Below are positions 58,530-64,000 of a stretch of DNA of 64,000 nucleotides, piece after piece. The DNA lies in NCBI RefSeq assembly GCF_039613825.1, contig NZ_CP154826.1:2728001-2792000 (forward strand), written 5' to 3'. Positions within the stretch are counted from its first letter, which is position 1. Each line of letters begins with the position of its first letter. The notes under the pieces were generated by a model. It was given only the letters and a program-made list of their open reading frames with translations, was not told the DNA's origin and searched no databases. This DNA comes from Diaminobutyricibacter sp. McL0608. Its GTDB lineage: Bacteria; Actinomycetota; Actinomycetes; Actinomycetales; Microbacteriaceae. A program made the translations under genes and the position numbers.

Positions 58530-58874
58530 CTAGCGGCCCTGACGCTTCTTGAATGGCTTCGGCTGCCCCTTCACGGCCGGGGTGCGACCCTTGCCCTTCG
58601 AGGCTTTGGCTTTGCCGCCGGCCGGCTTGACAGGCTTCTCGACCGGGACGGGTACTGCGGCAATCTCTTCCCGCGCTGTGGCAAGAAAGAGGACTCCGGC
58701 CTTGGTCAGCCGAGTGGTGGGCTCGCGGATGAAGAGTGGAGTCCCCACTTCGTCTTCGAGCTTCGAAATCGACGAGTAGAGAGCAGCGAGAGGGATGTTC
58801 AGTGCGATTGCTGCACGCGGGAAATGCAGCTCCTCGGCCACGGCGACAAACCGGACGAGCAGGGTGATATTCAC
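58530..58874 (-). CDS. Stand-alone LysR-type helix-turn-helix with lysine-rich tail
   Basis: A 114-residue protein. Residues 1-67 are a LysR DNA-binding domain (LVRFVAVAEELHFPRAAIALNI...LYSSISKLEDEVGTPLFIRE, TRLTKAG), but the effector-binding half of about 230 residues is missing. In its place is a 40-residue Lys/Pro/Gly tail (KPAGGKAKASKGKGRTP) like that of nucleoid proteins. GAAGGG precedes GTG 58874. It could be a dwarf DNA-binding protein rather than debris, since the frame is clean and the tail is shared with no LysR domain I know. Confidence 0.75.
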   Translation of the reverse strand: MNITLLVRFVAVAEELHFPRAAIALNIPLAALYSSISKLEDEVGTPLFIREPTTRLTKAGVLFLATAREEIAAVPVPVEKPVKPAGGKAKASKGKGRTPAVKGQPKPFKKRQGR

Positions 58875-58908
58875 GTAAGCCCTTCAAGGATCTCGTCGCG
58901 GGCGCGGC

Positions 58909-59730
58909 TCAACCTTGCGCTTCGACCGACAGATGGTTCCATTTGTCCCAGGTCTCGATTCTGCTCGCGTAATCGGCCTTGGCCATCCCGATCGGTGCTG
59001 TGCCGAAGAACACGCGCAAGGGCGGCTCCGCAGCATCGACGAGCTCCAGCACCACCTGACCGGTCGCGCCTGGATTGCCCTGGGACGAGACTCGCGCCTT
59101 CCGTGCCTCGGCCGCCTTCTCGCGATACGCGTCGTACGCGGCCAGCGGCGCCGCGTGCTTGGCCGAGTCCCCTCCCCAATCGGTCGAGAACGCCGCCGGT
59201 TCGATCAGCGTGACCTTGATTCCAAAGTCCGCGACCTCCTGCGCCAATGCTTGAGTGAACCCCTCGAGAGCCCACTTCGAGCCGTTGTAGATTCCGATGT
59301 TCGGGAAGGCGCTGATGCCACCGATCGAGGAGACCTGCAGGATGTGCCCGTGGCCCTGCTCACGCATGAATGGCAGAGCGGCCTGAGTGACCCAGAGTGC
59401 ACCGAAGACGTTCGTCTCGAATTGGTCGCGTGCCTCTTGCTCGGAGATCTCTTCGATCATTCCGAACTGGCCGTAGCCCGCGTTGTTGATGACGACGTCA
59501 AGGCTGCCGAACGTCTCATGCGCTCGCGCGACAGCAGCGAAGTCCGCGTCACGATCGTTGACATCCAGTTCGATGGGGAGCAGGTTGTCGCCGTATTTTT
59601 CGGACAGGTCTTCGAGCGTCTCGAGCCTGCGCGCCGTTGCCGCCACCCTGTCACCGCGGTCGAGCGCTGCGATCGCCCACTCCCTGCCGAAACCGCGGGA
59701 AGTTCCAGTGATGAACCAGTTCTTTGCCAT
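58909..59730 (-). CDS. Short-chain dehydrogenase/reductase
   Basis: A 273-residue SDR. FITGTSRGFGREWAI is the cofactor motif (residues 6-20), INNAGYGQFG follows near 82-91, the catalytic Ser is in VSSIGGISAFPNI and Tyr/Lys in YNGSKWALEG (about 155-160). It belongs to the group with TGxSRGFG motifs acting on carbonyls of unknown identity. ATG 59730 is fixed by TAGTCT (59737-59742) plus six bases. Divergent from sixA. Confidence 0.9.
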   Translation of the reverse strand: MAKNWFITGTSRGFGREWAIAALDRGDRVAATARRLETLEDLSEKYGDNLLPIELDVNDRDADFAAVARAHETFGSLDVVINNAGYGQFGMIEEISEQEARDQFETNVFGALWVTQAALPFMREQGHGHILQVSSIGGISAFPNIGIYNGSKWALEGFTQALAQEVADFGIKVTLIEPAAFSTDWGGDSAKHAAPLAAYDAYREKAAEARKARVSSQGNPGATGQVVLELVDAAEPPLRVFFGTAPIGMAKADYASRIETWDKWNHLSVEAQG

Positions 59731-59828
59731 GCTCCAAGACTAGGACGTTCATCGGCGGGGCCGCGTGGGCTCGGCAGATCGTCTCGCTTACTGTGCTGAG
59801 CGGCCTGATCGTGCGGCAGACTGGCAGC

Positions 59829-60329
59829 GTGATGACGATCGAGCGCACTCTCATCCTCCTGCGCCACGCCAAGTCCGATTGGTCCGGTTCCGCTCCGGAC
59901 TTCGACCGACCCCTTGCCGAACGGGGCCGGGCTCAGGCCCCACTCGCCGGGCGGTGGCTCGCAAACCACGCCGACCGGATCAACCTGGCCATCGTGTCGC
60001 CTGCAAAGCGCGCCCGCGAGACCTGGGAGCTCGCGTCCGCCCAGCTCGCACCCGTGCCTCCTGAGCAAATCGACGACCCAATGTACGCGGCGTCCGCCGA
60101 CCAGCTCCTCGAAGTGGTGTTTGATGTGCCGGACGATGTCCGCACACTGCTCCTGGTCGGCCACAACCCCGGCATGGAAGAGCTGGCCTCGCTTCTCGCT
60201 GGCGAGGATGTGATCATGCGAACCGCCGGCATCGTCGAGTTCGGTGTCGAGAGACCGTGGCCCGAACTCGACGCCACATCGACGGTGCTCCGCGCTGCGG
60301 GACGCTCCGACGGCCACGTCCTGAGTTGA
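59829..60329 (+). CDS. Phosphohistidine phosphatase SixA-like
   Basis: A 166-residue histidine-phosphatase-fold protein. TLILLRHAKSDWSG contains the RHG-type nucleophile His (RHA), ERGRAQAPLAGRWL and AKRARETWELAS follow, and VGHNPGMEEL carries the second His. SixA enzymes remove phosphate from phosphohistidine. GTG 59829 is six bases after CAGACT (59817-59822), so a leaderless GTG is preferred; ATG 59832 is one codon in. The GNAT gene follows but has its own promoter. Confidence 0.88.
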   Translation: MMTIERTLILLRHAKSDWSGSAPDFDRPLAERGRAQAPLAGRWLANHADRINLAIVSPAKRARETWELASAQLAPVPPEQIDDPMYAASADQLLEVVFDVPDDVRTLLLVGHNPGMEELASLLAGEDVIMRTAGIVEFGVERPWPELDATSTVLRAAGRSDGHVLS

Positions 60330-60344
60330 CGATACGCTCGCGCC

Positions 60345-60881
60345 ATGGCGAATCTCGACGGAGTGACCTGGCCTCCTGCCCCGATCTCGACCGAACGACT
60401 CATCCTGCGCGCGGCCGAGGGAGGCGACCGCGAATCGATGCTCGACCTGTTCAGCGATGAACGGGTGAACCAGTTCGTCGGCGGGGCGGAGCCGCGCGAG
60501 CACCTCGATCAGCTGCTGCCCGCCATCCCCGGCCAGCGGGCCGGCTTCTTCGTCGTCGAGCTCGACCGCCGGGTGTGCGGCATCGTCACGTTCGATTCAC
60601 GCGATGTCGCGCGGCCGGGTCACGTCCGCGATGGGGGCGGCGAAGTCGAGCTGGGCTACATGCTGTTGCCGGATGCCTGGGGATACGGCTACGCGACGGA
60701 AGCGTGCGCGGCGGCGATGGCATGGTTCCGTGCGGCCGCTCCGGATGAGCCGCTCGTCGTTTCGACTCAGCTCGCGAACGAGCCGTCGCTGCGCGTGCTT
60801 CGGAAGCTCGGGTTCACCGAACTCGAGCGTCACGAAGAGTACGGCGAAGCGCAATGGTTCGGAGCACTGAGCGCATCCTGA
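60345..60881 (+). CDS. GNAT acetyltransferase (RimJ/RimL type)
   Basis: A 178-residue GNAT of the RimJ/L branch: STERLILRAAEGGDRESMLDLFSD, GVVELGYMLLPDAWGYGYATEAC (acetyl-CoA loop GYGYATEA, key residues) and FVSTQLANEPSLRVLRKLGF. Members acetylate N-termini or amines of small molecules. ATG 60345 is exactly six bases after TACGCT (60333-60338), so it is probably leaderless. Confidence 0.88.
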   Translation: MANLDGVTWPPAPISTERLILRAAEGGDRESMLDLFSDERVNQFVGGAEPREHLDQLLPAIPGQRAGFFVVELDRRVCGIVTFDSRDVARPGHVRDGGGEVELGYMLLPDAWGYGYATEACAAAMAWFRAAAPDEPLVVSTQLANEPSLRVLRKLGFTELERHEEYGEAQWFGALSAS

Positions 60882-60897
60882 CGATGCTCGAAACGCC

Positions 60898-61125
60898 TCA
60901 CGGACTGACGCGGACGCTGCGTCCCTCGAAGGTGACGATATCGCCGAGTTGCAGTTGCCGTCCCCTGCGGCGATCGACCTCGCCGTTCACGGTCACGTAG
61001 CCGTCGATGATGGCCTCTTTCACGTTGCCACCGGAATCGAGGAGTCCAGCGAACTTCAGGAACTGCCCGAGGCGAATTGCCTCACCAGCGATCGGGACGT
61101 CGTCGATCGGAGCCGGGTTCGTCAT
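60898..61125 (-). CDS. Small S4-domain RNA-binding protein
   Basis: A 75-residue S4 domain (IRLGQFLKFAGLLDSGGNVKEAIIDGYVTVNGEVDRRRGRQL), the YbcJ/RqcP/Hsp15-like type of stand-alone RNA-binding protein. GGNVKEAI and VNGEV are hallmarks. It may bind rRNA or tRNA on the ribosome. ATG 61125 is fixed by TAGCAT (61132-61137) plus six bases. Confidence 0.92.
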   Translation of the reverse strand: MTNPAPIDDVPIAGEAIRLGQFLKFAGLLDSGGNVKEAIIDGYVTVNGEVDRRRGRQLQLGDIVTFEGRSVRVSP

Positions 61126-61170
61126 TCCCGAATGCTAGCCCACCATGTGCCGGGCGCTGACTCGGTCGTG

Positions 61171-61557
61171 TCAAGAGCCAGGTCGATGGTTCGTAGTCTT
61201 CTTGACGCTTCCGTCGGGTGCGTAATACGTCCATACCCCGGTCTTGGACCCGTGATCGAAGTCGCCTTCGTCGATGAGAATCCCGCGGTCCGTCCAGCGC
61301 TTCCAGTGACCATGTTTCTGACCGTCGAGGAATCCGCCGTGCTGGCGAAGCTCGCCCGACGGTCGGAACCACACGCACTCTCCCGTGAGCTCCCCGTCCG
61401 CGTAGTGAAACTCCGATCGGACGCCGCCGTCGCGAAAGAGGTGGCGCCATAGTCCGGTGCGTTGGCCATCCTTGTACTCACCGGCGGTCGTGCCTCCGTG
61501 CGGGTCGGGTTCCTCCCAGAGACCTGTCTTGAACCCCGCAGCGTCGAGTTGGTTCAC
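61171..61557 (-). CDS. MORN-2 repeat protein (YwqK-type label)
   Basis: A 128-residue protein of about five MORN-2 repeats: TGLWEEPDPHGG, GEYKDGQRTGLWRHLFRDGG, FHYADGELTGECVWFRPSGE, FLDGQKHGHWKRWTDRG and GDFDHGSKTGVWTYYAPDGS. The repeat is roughly YxDGxxxGxWxxYxxDG. Family labels call these antitoxins, but no toxin is visible here. GTG 61557 overlaps the VOC stop by four bases, so it is the third gene of the ArsR-VOC operon; sequence further up in frame is out-of-frame VOC gene. Confidence 0.85.
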   Translation of the reverse strand: MNQLDAAGFKTGLWEEPDPHGGTTAGEYKDGQRTGLWRHLFRDGGVRSEFHYADGELTGECVWFRPSGELRQHGGFLDGQKHGHWKRWTDRGILIDEGDFDHGSKTGVWTYYAPDGSVKKTTNHRPGS

Positions 61558-61946
61558 GGCATGCTCGCGATCTGGATCAGGTTGCCGCAGGTGTCGTCCA
61601 GCACTGCCGTGGTCACCGGCCCCATTGTCATCGGCGGCTGCGTGAATCTCACGCCCAGCGCAGACAGGCGCTCGAACTCGGCTGTTGCATCTGAGACGCC
61701 AAAACTCGTGAACGGAATTCCGTCCTCGACAAGCGCAGCCTTGAATACTTTTGCCGCCGGATGCTCGTCTGGTTCCAACAGAAGCTCGACGCCGTCCTGC
61801 GCGTCCTGGCTCACGACGGTCAGCCACCGGAATTCACCGGCCGGCATGTCGGTCTTCTTCACGAAACCGAGCGTGTTCGTATAGAACTCAAGAGCTCTGG
61901 CTTGATCGTCGACCAGCACGGACGTCGTTGTGATCGTGATGTTCAT
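61554..61946 (-). CDS. VOC-family protein in the ArsR operon
   Basis: A 130-residue glyoxalase-fold protein: TTTSVLVDDQARALEFYTNTLGFV at 5-28, PAGEFRWLTVVSQD in the middle, and TTAVLDDTCGNLIQIASMP at the end. Such proteins behind an ArsR gene act as detoxification or binding proteins for the inducer. It overlaps ArsR by four bases (ATGA) and MORN by four (GTGA). Confidence 0.88.
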   Translation of the reverse strand: MNITITTTSVLVDDQARALEFYTNTLGFVKKTDMPAGEFRWLTVVSQDAQDGVELLLEPDEHPAAKVFKAALVEDGIPFTSFGVSDATAEFERLSALGVRFTQPPMTMGPVTTAVLDDTCGNLIQIASMP

Positions 61947-62224
61947 GACAGCTCCTCAATGAGGTGAGCGACTCGTGCCTGCGCCTGGACAAGCACAGTC
62001 GGGTCGAGGTGATGGATCGTGGTGCGGCCGCTCGTGGTCAGGTGGACCAGCCCGGCATCCCGCAGGGAAGCAACATGCTTCGCCACGGCTTGTCGGCTCA
62101 GGCTGTGGCCTCGGTTGATCAGACGCACGCACAACTCGAACAGAGTCTGATCGTTTCGTCGCGCAAGCTCTTCGACCAGGGCAAGACGGACCGGGTCACC
62201 CAACGCACGGAAGACTGCATCCAC
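61943..62224 (-). CDS. ArsR-family transcriptional regulator
   Basis: A 93-residue winged helix: VFRALGDPVRLALVEELARRND, then LINRGHSLSRQAVAKHVASLRDAGLVHLTTSGRTTIHHLDP. The metal-binding CxC box of ArsR/SmtB is absent, so it more likely senses an organic ligand. GTG 62224 is six bases after the -10 (TAATCT), a leaderless start, and the operator fills the spacer upstream. First gene of the 61171-62224 operon. Confidence 0.92.
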   Translation of the reverse strand: MDAVFRALGDPVRLALVEELARRNDQTLFELCVRLINRGHSLSRQAVAKHVASLRDAGLVHLTTSGRTTIHHLDPTVLVQAQARVAHLIEELS

Positions 62225-62230
62225 GTTGTC

Positions 62231-62259
62231 AGATTAGCAACCTTTTGGTTGCCAATCAA
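62231..62259 (-). promoter_or_regulatory. ArsR operon promoter with operator inside the spacer
   Basis: On the minus strand: TTGATT (62254-62259), 17 bases, TAATCT (62231-62236), six bases, GTG 62224. The spacer GGCAACCAAAAGGTTGC is itself an inverted repeat, extended to 9-base arms with one mismatch (62234-62255). Bound repressor would occupy exactly the polymerase site. Confidence 0.8.
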
Positions 62260-62510
62260 TATCGATGGATCCGCGGACCGTGCTCGGTCGTCAGAGCGAC
62301 CCGTTGACCGCCGCGTCCGACGGGTGGAGGCTTGTTTTGGAGGTTTCCAGGACATTCGCACGCCTGGACGGTGCTCGGTCGTGACTGCACCGACTGTCCG
62401 ATCGGAAATTCGCGACAATGTGGATCGGACGTTGACGCTCGCGACTGCACTGGTGGCCTTCCGCACCTCATTCCAGAGGGCGAGAGCAGCGTTAGCAAGG
62501 GGGCGTTCAC

Positions 62511-62894
62511 ATGCAGGACAGTCAACGGTTCACGAGGGGCCTTGAAATTCGTCGTGAAGTGTTGGGAGACGAATACGTCGATAACGATCTGTCTGGGTCA
62601 GACGAATTCATGATGACGTTCCAACACATCGTGACGGAACTGGCTTGGGGGCTCGCGTGGGATGGCGCAGCCCTTGATAAGAAGACAAAATCGATCCTGA
62701 GCATTGGCATTCTCGCCGCTCTCGGCCGTTTCGAACAGGTCGAGATTTACACAAAGGGCGCACTTGCCACTGGCGTCACCGTCAAGGAGCTCGAGGACGT
62801 GTTGACCCACGTCACGGTCTATTGCGGCACGCCGACGGGTCGTGAGGCTTTTCAAGCCGCGCATAGAGCACTTCAGTCTGCGGGGATTGCGTAG
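62511..62894 (+). CDS. Carboxymuconolactone decarboxylase (CMD)-family protein
   Basis: A 127-residue protein: RREVLGDEYVDNDLSGSDEF at the start, then the CMD core WDGAALDKKTKSILSIGILAALGRFEQVEIYTKGALATGVTVKELEDVL and CGTPTGREAFQ. It lacks the CxxC of AhpD peroxidases, so it is closer to PcaC decarboxylases or uncharacterised members. No catabolic genes are around it. The preceding 286 bases (62225-62510) hold only the ArsR promoter and imperfect echoes such as GTGCTCGGTCGT (62280 and 62370 areas). Confidence 0.85.
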   Translation: MQDSQRFTRGLEIRREVLGDEYVDNDLSGSDEFMMTFQHIVTELAWGLAWDGAALDKKTKSILSIGILAALGRFEQVEIYTKGALATGVTVKELEDVLTHVTVYCGTPTGREAFQAAHRALQSAGIA

Positions 62895-62998
62895 AGGCGC
62901 AAACTCGGTCTCGGGGCGATGTGGCGATCCATACGTCAAAGAGCCCGCCACAGTTAGCTTCGGTTCGCGAGGCATCCTCTTCACTCTGGGCATCCTCG

Positions 62999-63619
62999 TC
63001 AACTGACGGTCTCGTTCACGGACTCTGAATATCCGGTCTGGTTGAACAAGTAGTAGATGCTGAGTGCGCCGTAGGCGGCGAGCATGATGGGCGCGCTCCA
63101 GATACCGATGACTGCCGTCAGCGGGTAGAGGATCGTCCCTGCCCCGAAACGGAGGACTGCCGAACGCCTCTGCGATCTCGTGATGGTTCCCGCAGCCAAT
63201 CGTGTTGCACTGATTCGAGCGAACAGCAGGGTGAAGGCGACCGCCATGCCCGTCATCGACGCGCCATACAGAAGGGCGCCGATGCGGATGTCCTCACCGG
63301 TTCCGTGAGCAAGAGCGGCGGCGAGCGTGGCGGTGGTGAACGGGATCGTTGTGACCACCATCAGAAGGAACAGGTTCTCGAACAGAAGCACCCGATCCAC
63401 AACCATGGCGAATCGGAGGACCGAATGATGGTTGACCCAGATCACACCGATGACCAGAAAGCTCAGCGCGTAGGCGACGAAGGATGGCCACTGGTTCGCC
63501 AGCGCCTCCGCGAGCGAGTGGCCAGGGCTGATGTCGACATGAAGATCGAGCACCAACAGCGTTATCGCCACTGCAAGCACACCGTCGCTGAACGCCTCAA
63601 AACGAGCCTTCGACATCAT
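62999..63619 (-). CDS. TMEM175-like (DUF1211) membrane protein
   Basis: A 206-residue protein with six membrane helices. The family signature RFEAFSDGVLAVAITLLVLDL (RxxxFSD, about 6-26, shown here by its key residues R, FSD) opens helix 1. Bacterial members form K+-conducting tetramers homologous to lysosomal TMEM175. CAGTAT (63626-63631) plus six bases leads to the ATG at 63619; a second ATG follows at once. Confidence 0.88.
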   Translation of the reverse strand: MMSKARFEAFSDGVLAVAITLLVLDLHVDISPGHSLAEALANQWPSFVAYALSFLVIGVIWVNHHSVLRFAMVVDRVLLFENLFLLMVVTTIPFTTATLAAALAHGTGEDIRIGALLYGASMTGMAVAFTLLFARISATRLAAGTITRSQRRSAVLRFGAGTILYPLTAVIGIWSAPIMLAAYGALSIYYLFNQTGYSESVNETVS

Positions 63620-63674
63620 GCACCCATACTGCCCGACCGCCGCGAAACGGTGCTCTGCTCCGCGATCGCTTCAG

Positions 63675-63697
63675 CACACAGCGTGAAGCACTGTGTG
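63675..63697. promoter_or_regulatory. Inverted repeat before the aldo/keto reductase gene
   Basis: CACACAG (63675-63681) and CTGTGTG (63691-63697) are perfect seven-base arms nine bases apart, in the gap between divergent genes. They could be an operator; no regulator is adjacent. Confidence 0.35.
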
Positions 63698-63732
63698 AAA
63701 CTGACCACCTCAACGGATTCGGAATGGGGACC

Positions 63733-64000
63733 ATGGTGGACGGCAGCATGCAGACGGAGCTTCAGACGCGGGCTCCCGCGGGGAGCTGGAACCTGGGCGA
63801 TGTGAGCGTCAATCGGATGGGGTTCGGTGCGATGCGCCTGGCTTCCGCAGCCGCGTTCGGAACCGGCCCCAGTCGTGACCGGGCCGAGTCGATCGCCGTT
63901 CTGCGACGTGCACGCGATCTGGGCGTCAACCACTTCGACACGGCCGCCTTCTACTTTTCACCGAGGCTCTCCGCGAACGAGCTCCTCAACGCAGCGTTCC
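63733..64000 (+). CDS. Aldo/keto reductase, N-terminal part (runs off the window)
   Basis: The frame from ATG 63733 stays open to the end of the window (89 codons). It shows the aldo/keto reductase start NRMGFGAMRLA, RRARDLGVNHFDTAAFY with catalytic Asp/Tyr (HFDTAxFY) and LSANELLNAAF. It is an NADPH-dependent barrel enzyme of unknown substrate. ATG 63724 and ATG 63748 are alternative in-frame starts. Divergent from the TMEM175-like gene. Confidence 0.85.
   Translation, partial: MVDGSMQTELQTRAPAGSWNLGDVSVNRMGFGAMRLASAAAFGTGPSRDRAESIAVLRRARDLGVNHFDTAAFYFSPRLSANELLNAAF

Noticed and set aside
1-64000. tRNA, rRNA, CRISPR arrays, prophage or insertion sequences
   Set aside because: I looked for T-loop-like GGTTCRA motifs with paired stems, regularly spaced repeats, transposase or integrase motifs, and found none that hold up.

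Overview
The window is about 68% GC, densely coded on both strands, and reads as chromosome of a Gram-positive actinobacterium. The DUF222/HNH endonuclease gene, nnrD, an ECF42-type sigma factor with its DGPF partner, a YtrA-type GntR with an ABC exporter, a DtxR-like iron box and many genes whose start codon sits at the predicted transcription start all fit Microbacteriaceae (Leifsonia or a relative). The genus is inference. I see no rRNA, tRNA, CRISPR array, prophage, transposase or plasmid functions. Most of the window looks like ordinary metabolic and accessory chromosome.

Layout. 1-5 kb: the tail of an unknown gene, an arginase-family protein, a crotonase, a disulfide-reductase-like flavoprotein, a small HEXXH protein with an overlapping SDR, and an iron-regulated stand-alone SIP domain. 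5-10 kb: divergent amidase and membrane-protein genes, then an operator-controlled GntR/ATPase/permease operon closed by a long hairpin. 10-19 kb: an intergenic repeat cluster, an EXPERA (TMEM97-like) membrane protein with a VOC protein, a lipoprotein, a GNAT, ung, a phosphoribosyltransferase divergent from an MFS pump, and a K+ channel with an SDR. 17.6-23.4 kb: metY and metX (homocysteine from homoserine), followed directly by a sensor kinase, a degenerate kinase-like membrane protein and a LuxR-type response regulator. 23.5-31.9 kb: an MFS pump, a thiamine-binding protein, a GT87-like mannosyltransferase, nnrD divergent from a HAD hydrolase, an old yellow enzyme, and two paralogous CNNM/CBS proteins.

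32-41.5 kb: an HNH endonuclease gene with a DnaA-box-like site upstream and a decayed glycosidase fragment behind it, a DyP peroxidase, a gamma-glutamyltranspeptidase-like protein, an alpha/beta hydrolase, DGPF plus ECF42 sigma factor behind a matching ECF42 promoter, a DsbA-like thioredoxin and a very acidic small protein. 41.5-46 kb: an AraC-VOC operon, an acyltransferase, a papain-fold-like small protein divergent from a self-operated TetR with a membrane protein, and a globin. 46-64 kb: a secreted protein behind a LacI-type operator, a run of small stress or resistance-type genes (VOC, F420-type, NTF2-like, immunity-like), a SulP transporter, a second acyltransferase, a GH-like protein, dinB, a stand-alone LysR helix-turn-helix, SDR/sixA/GNAT/S4 genes, an ArsR-VOC-MORN operon whose operator fills the promoter spacer, a CMD protein, a TMEM175-like channel and the start of an aldo/keto reductase.

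The most useful cross-cutting observation is regulatory. At least eighteen genes have a TANNNT-like hexamer followed by exactly six bases and then ATG or GTG. That is the arrangement of leaderless transcripts, and it settles several start codons here.
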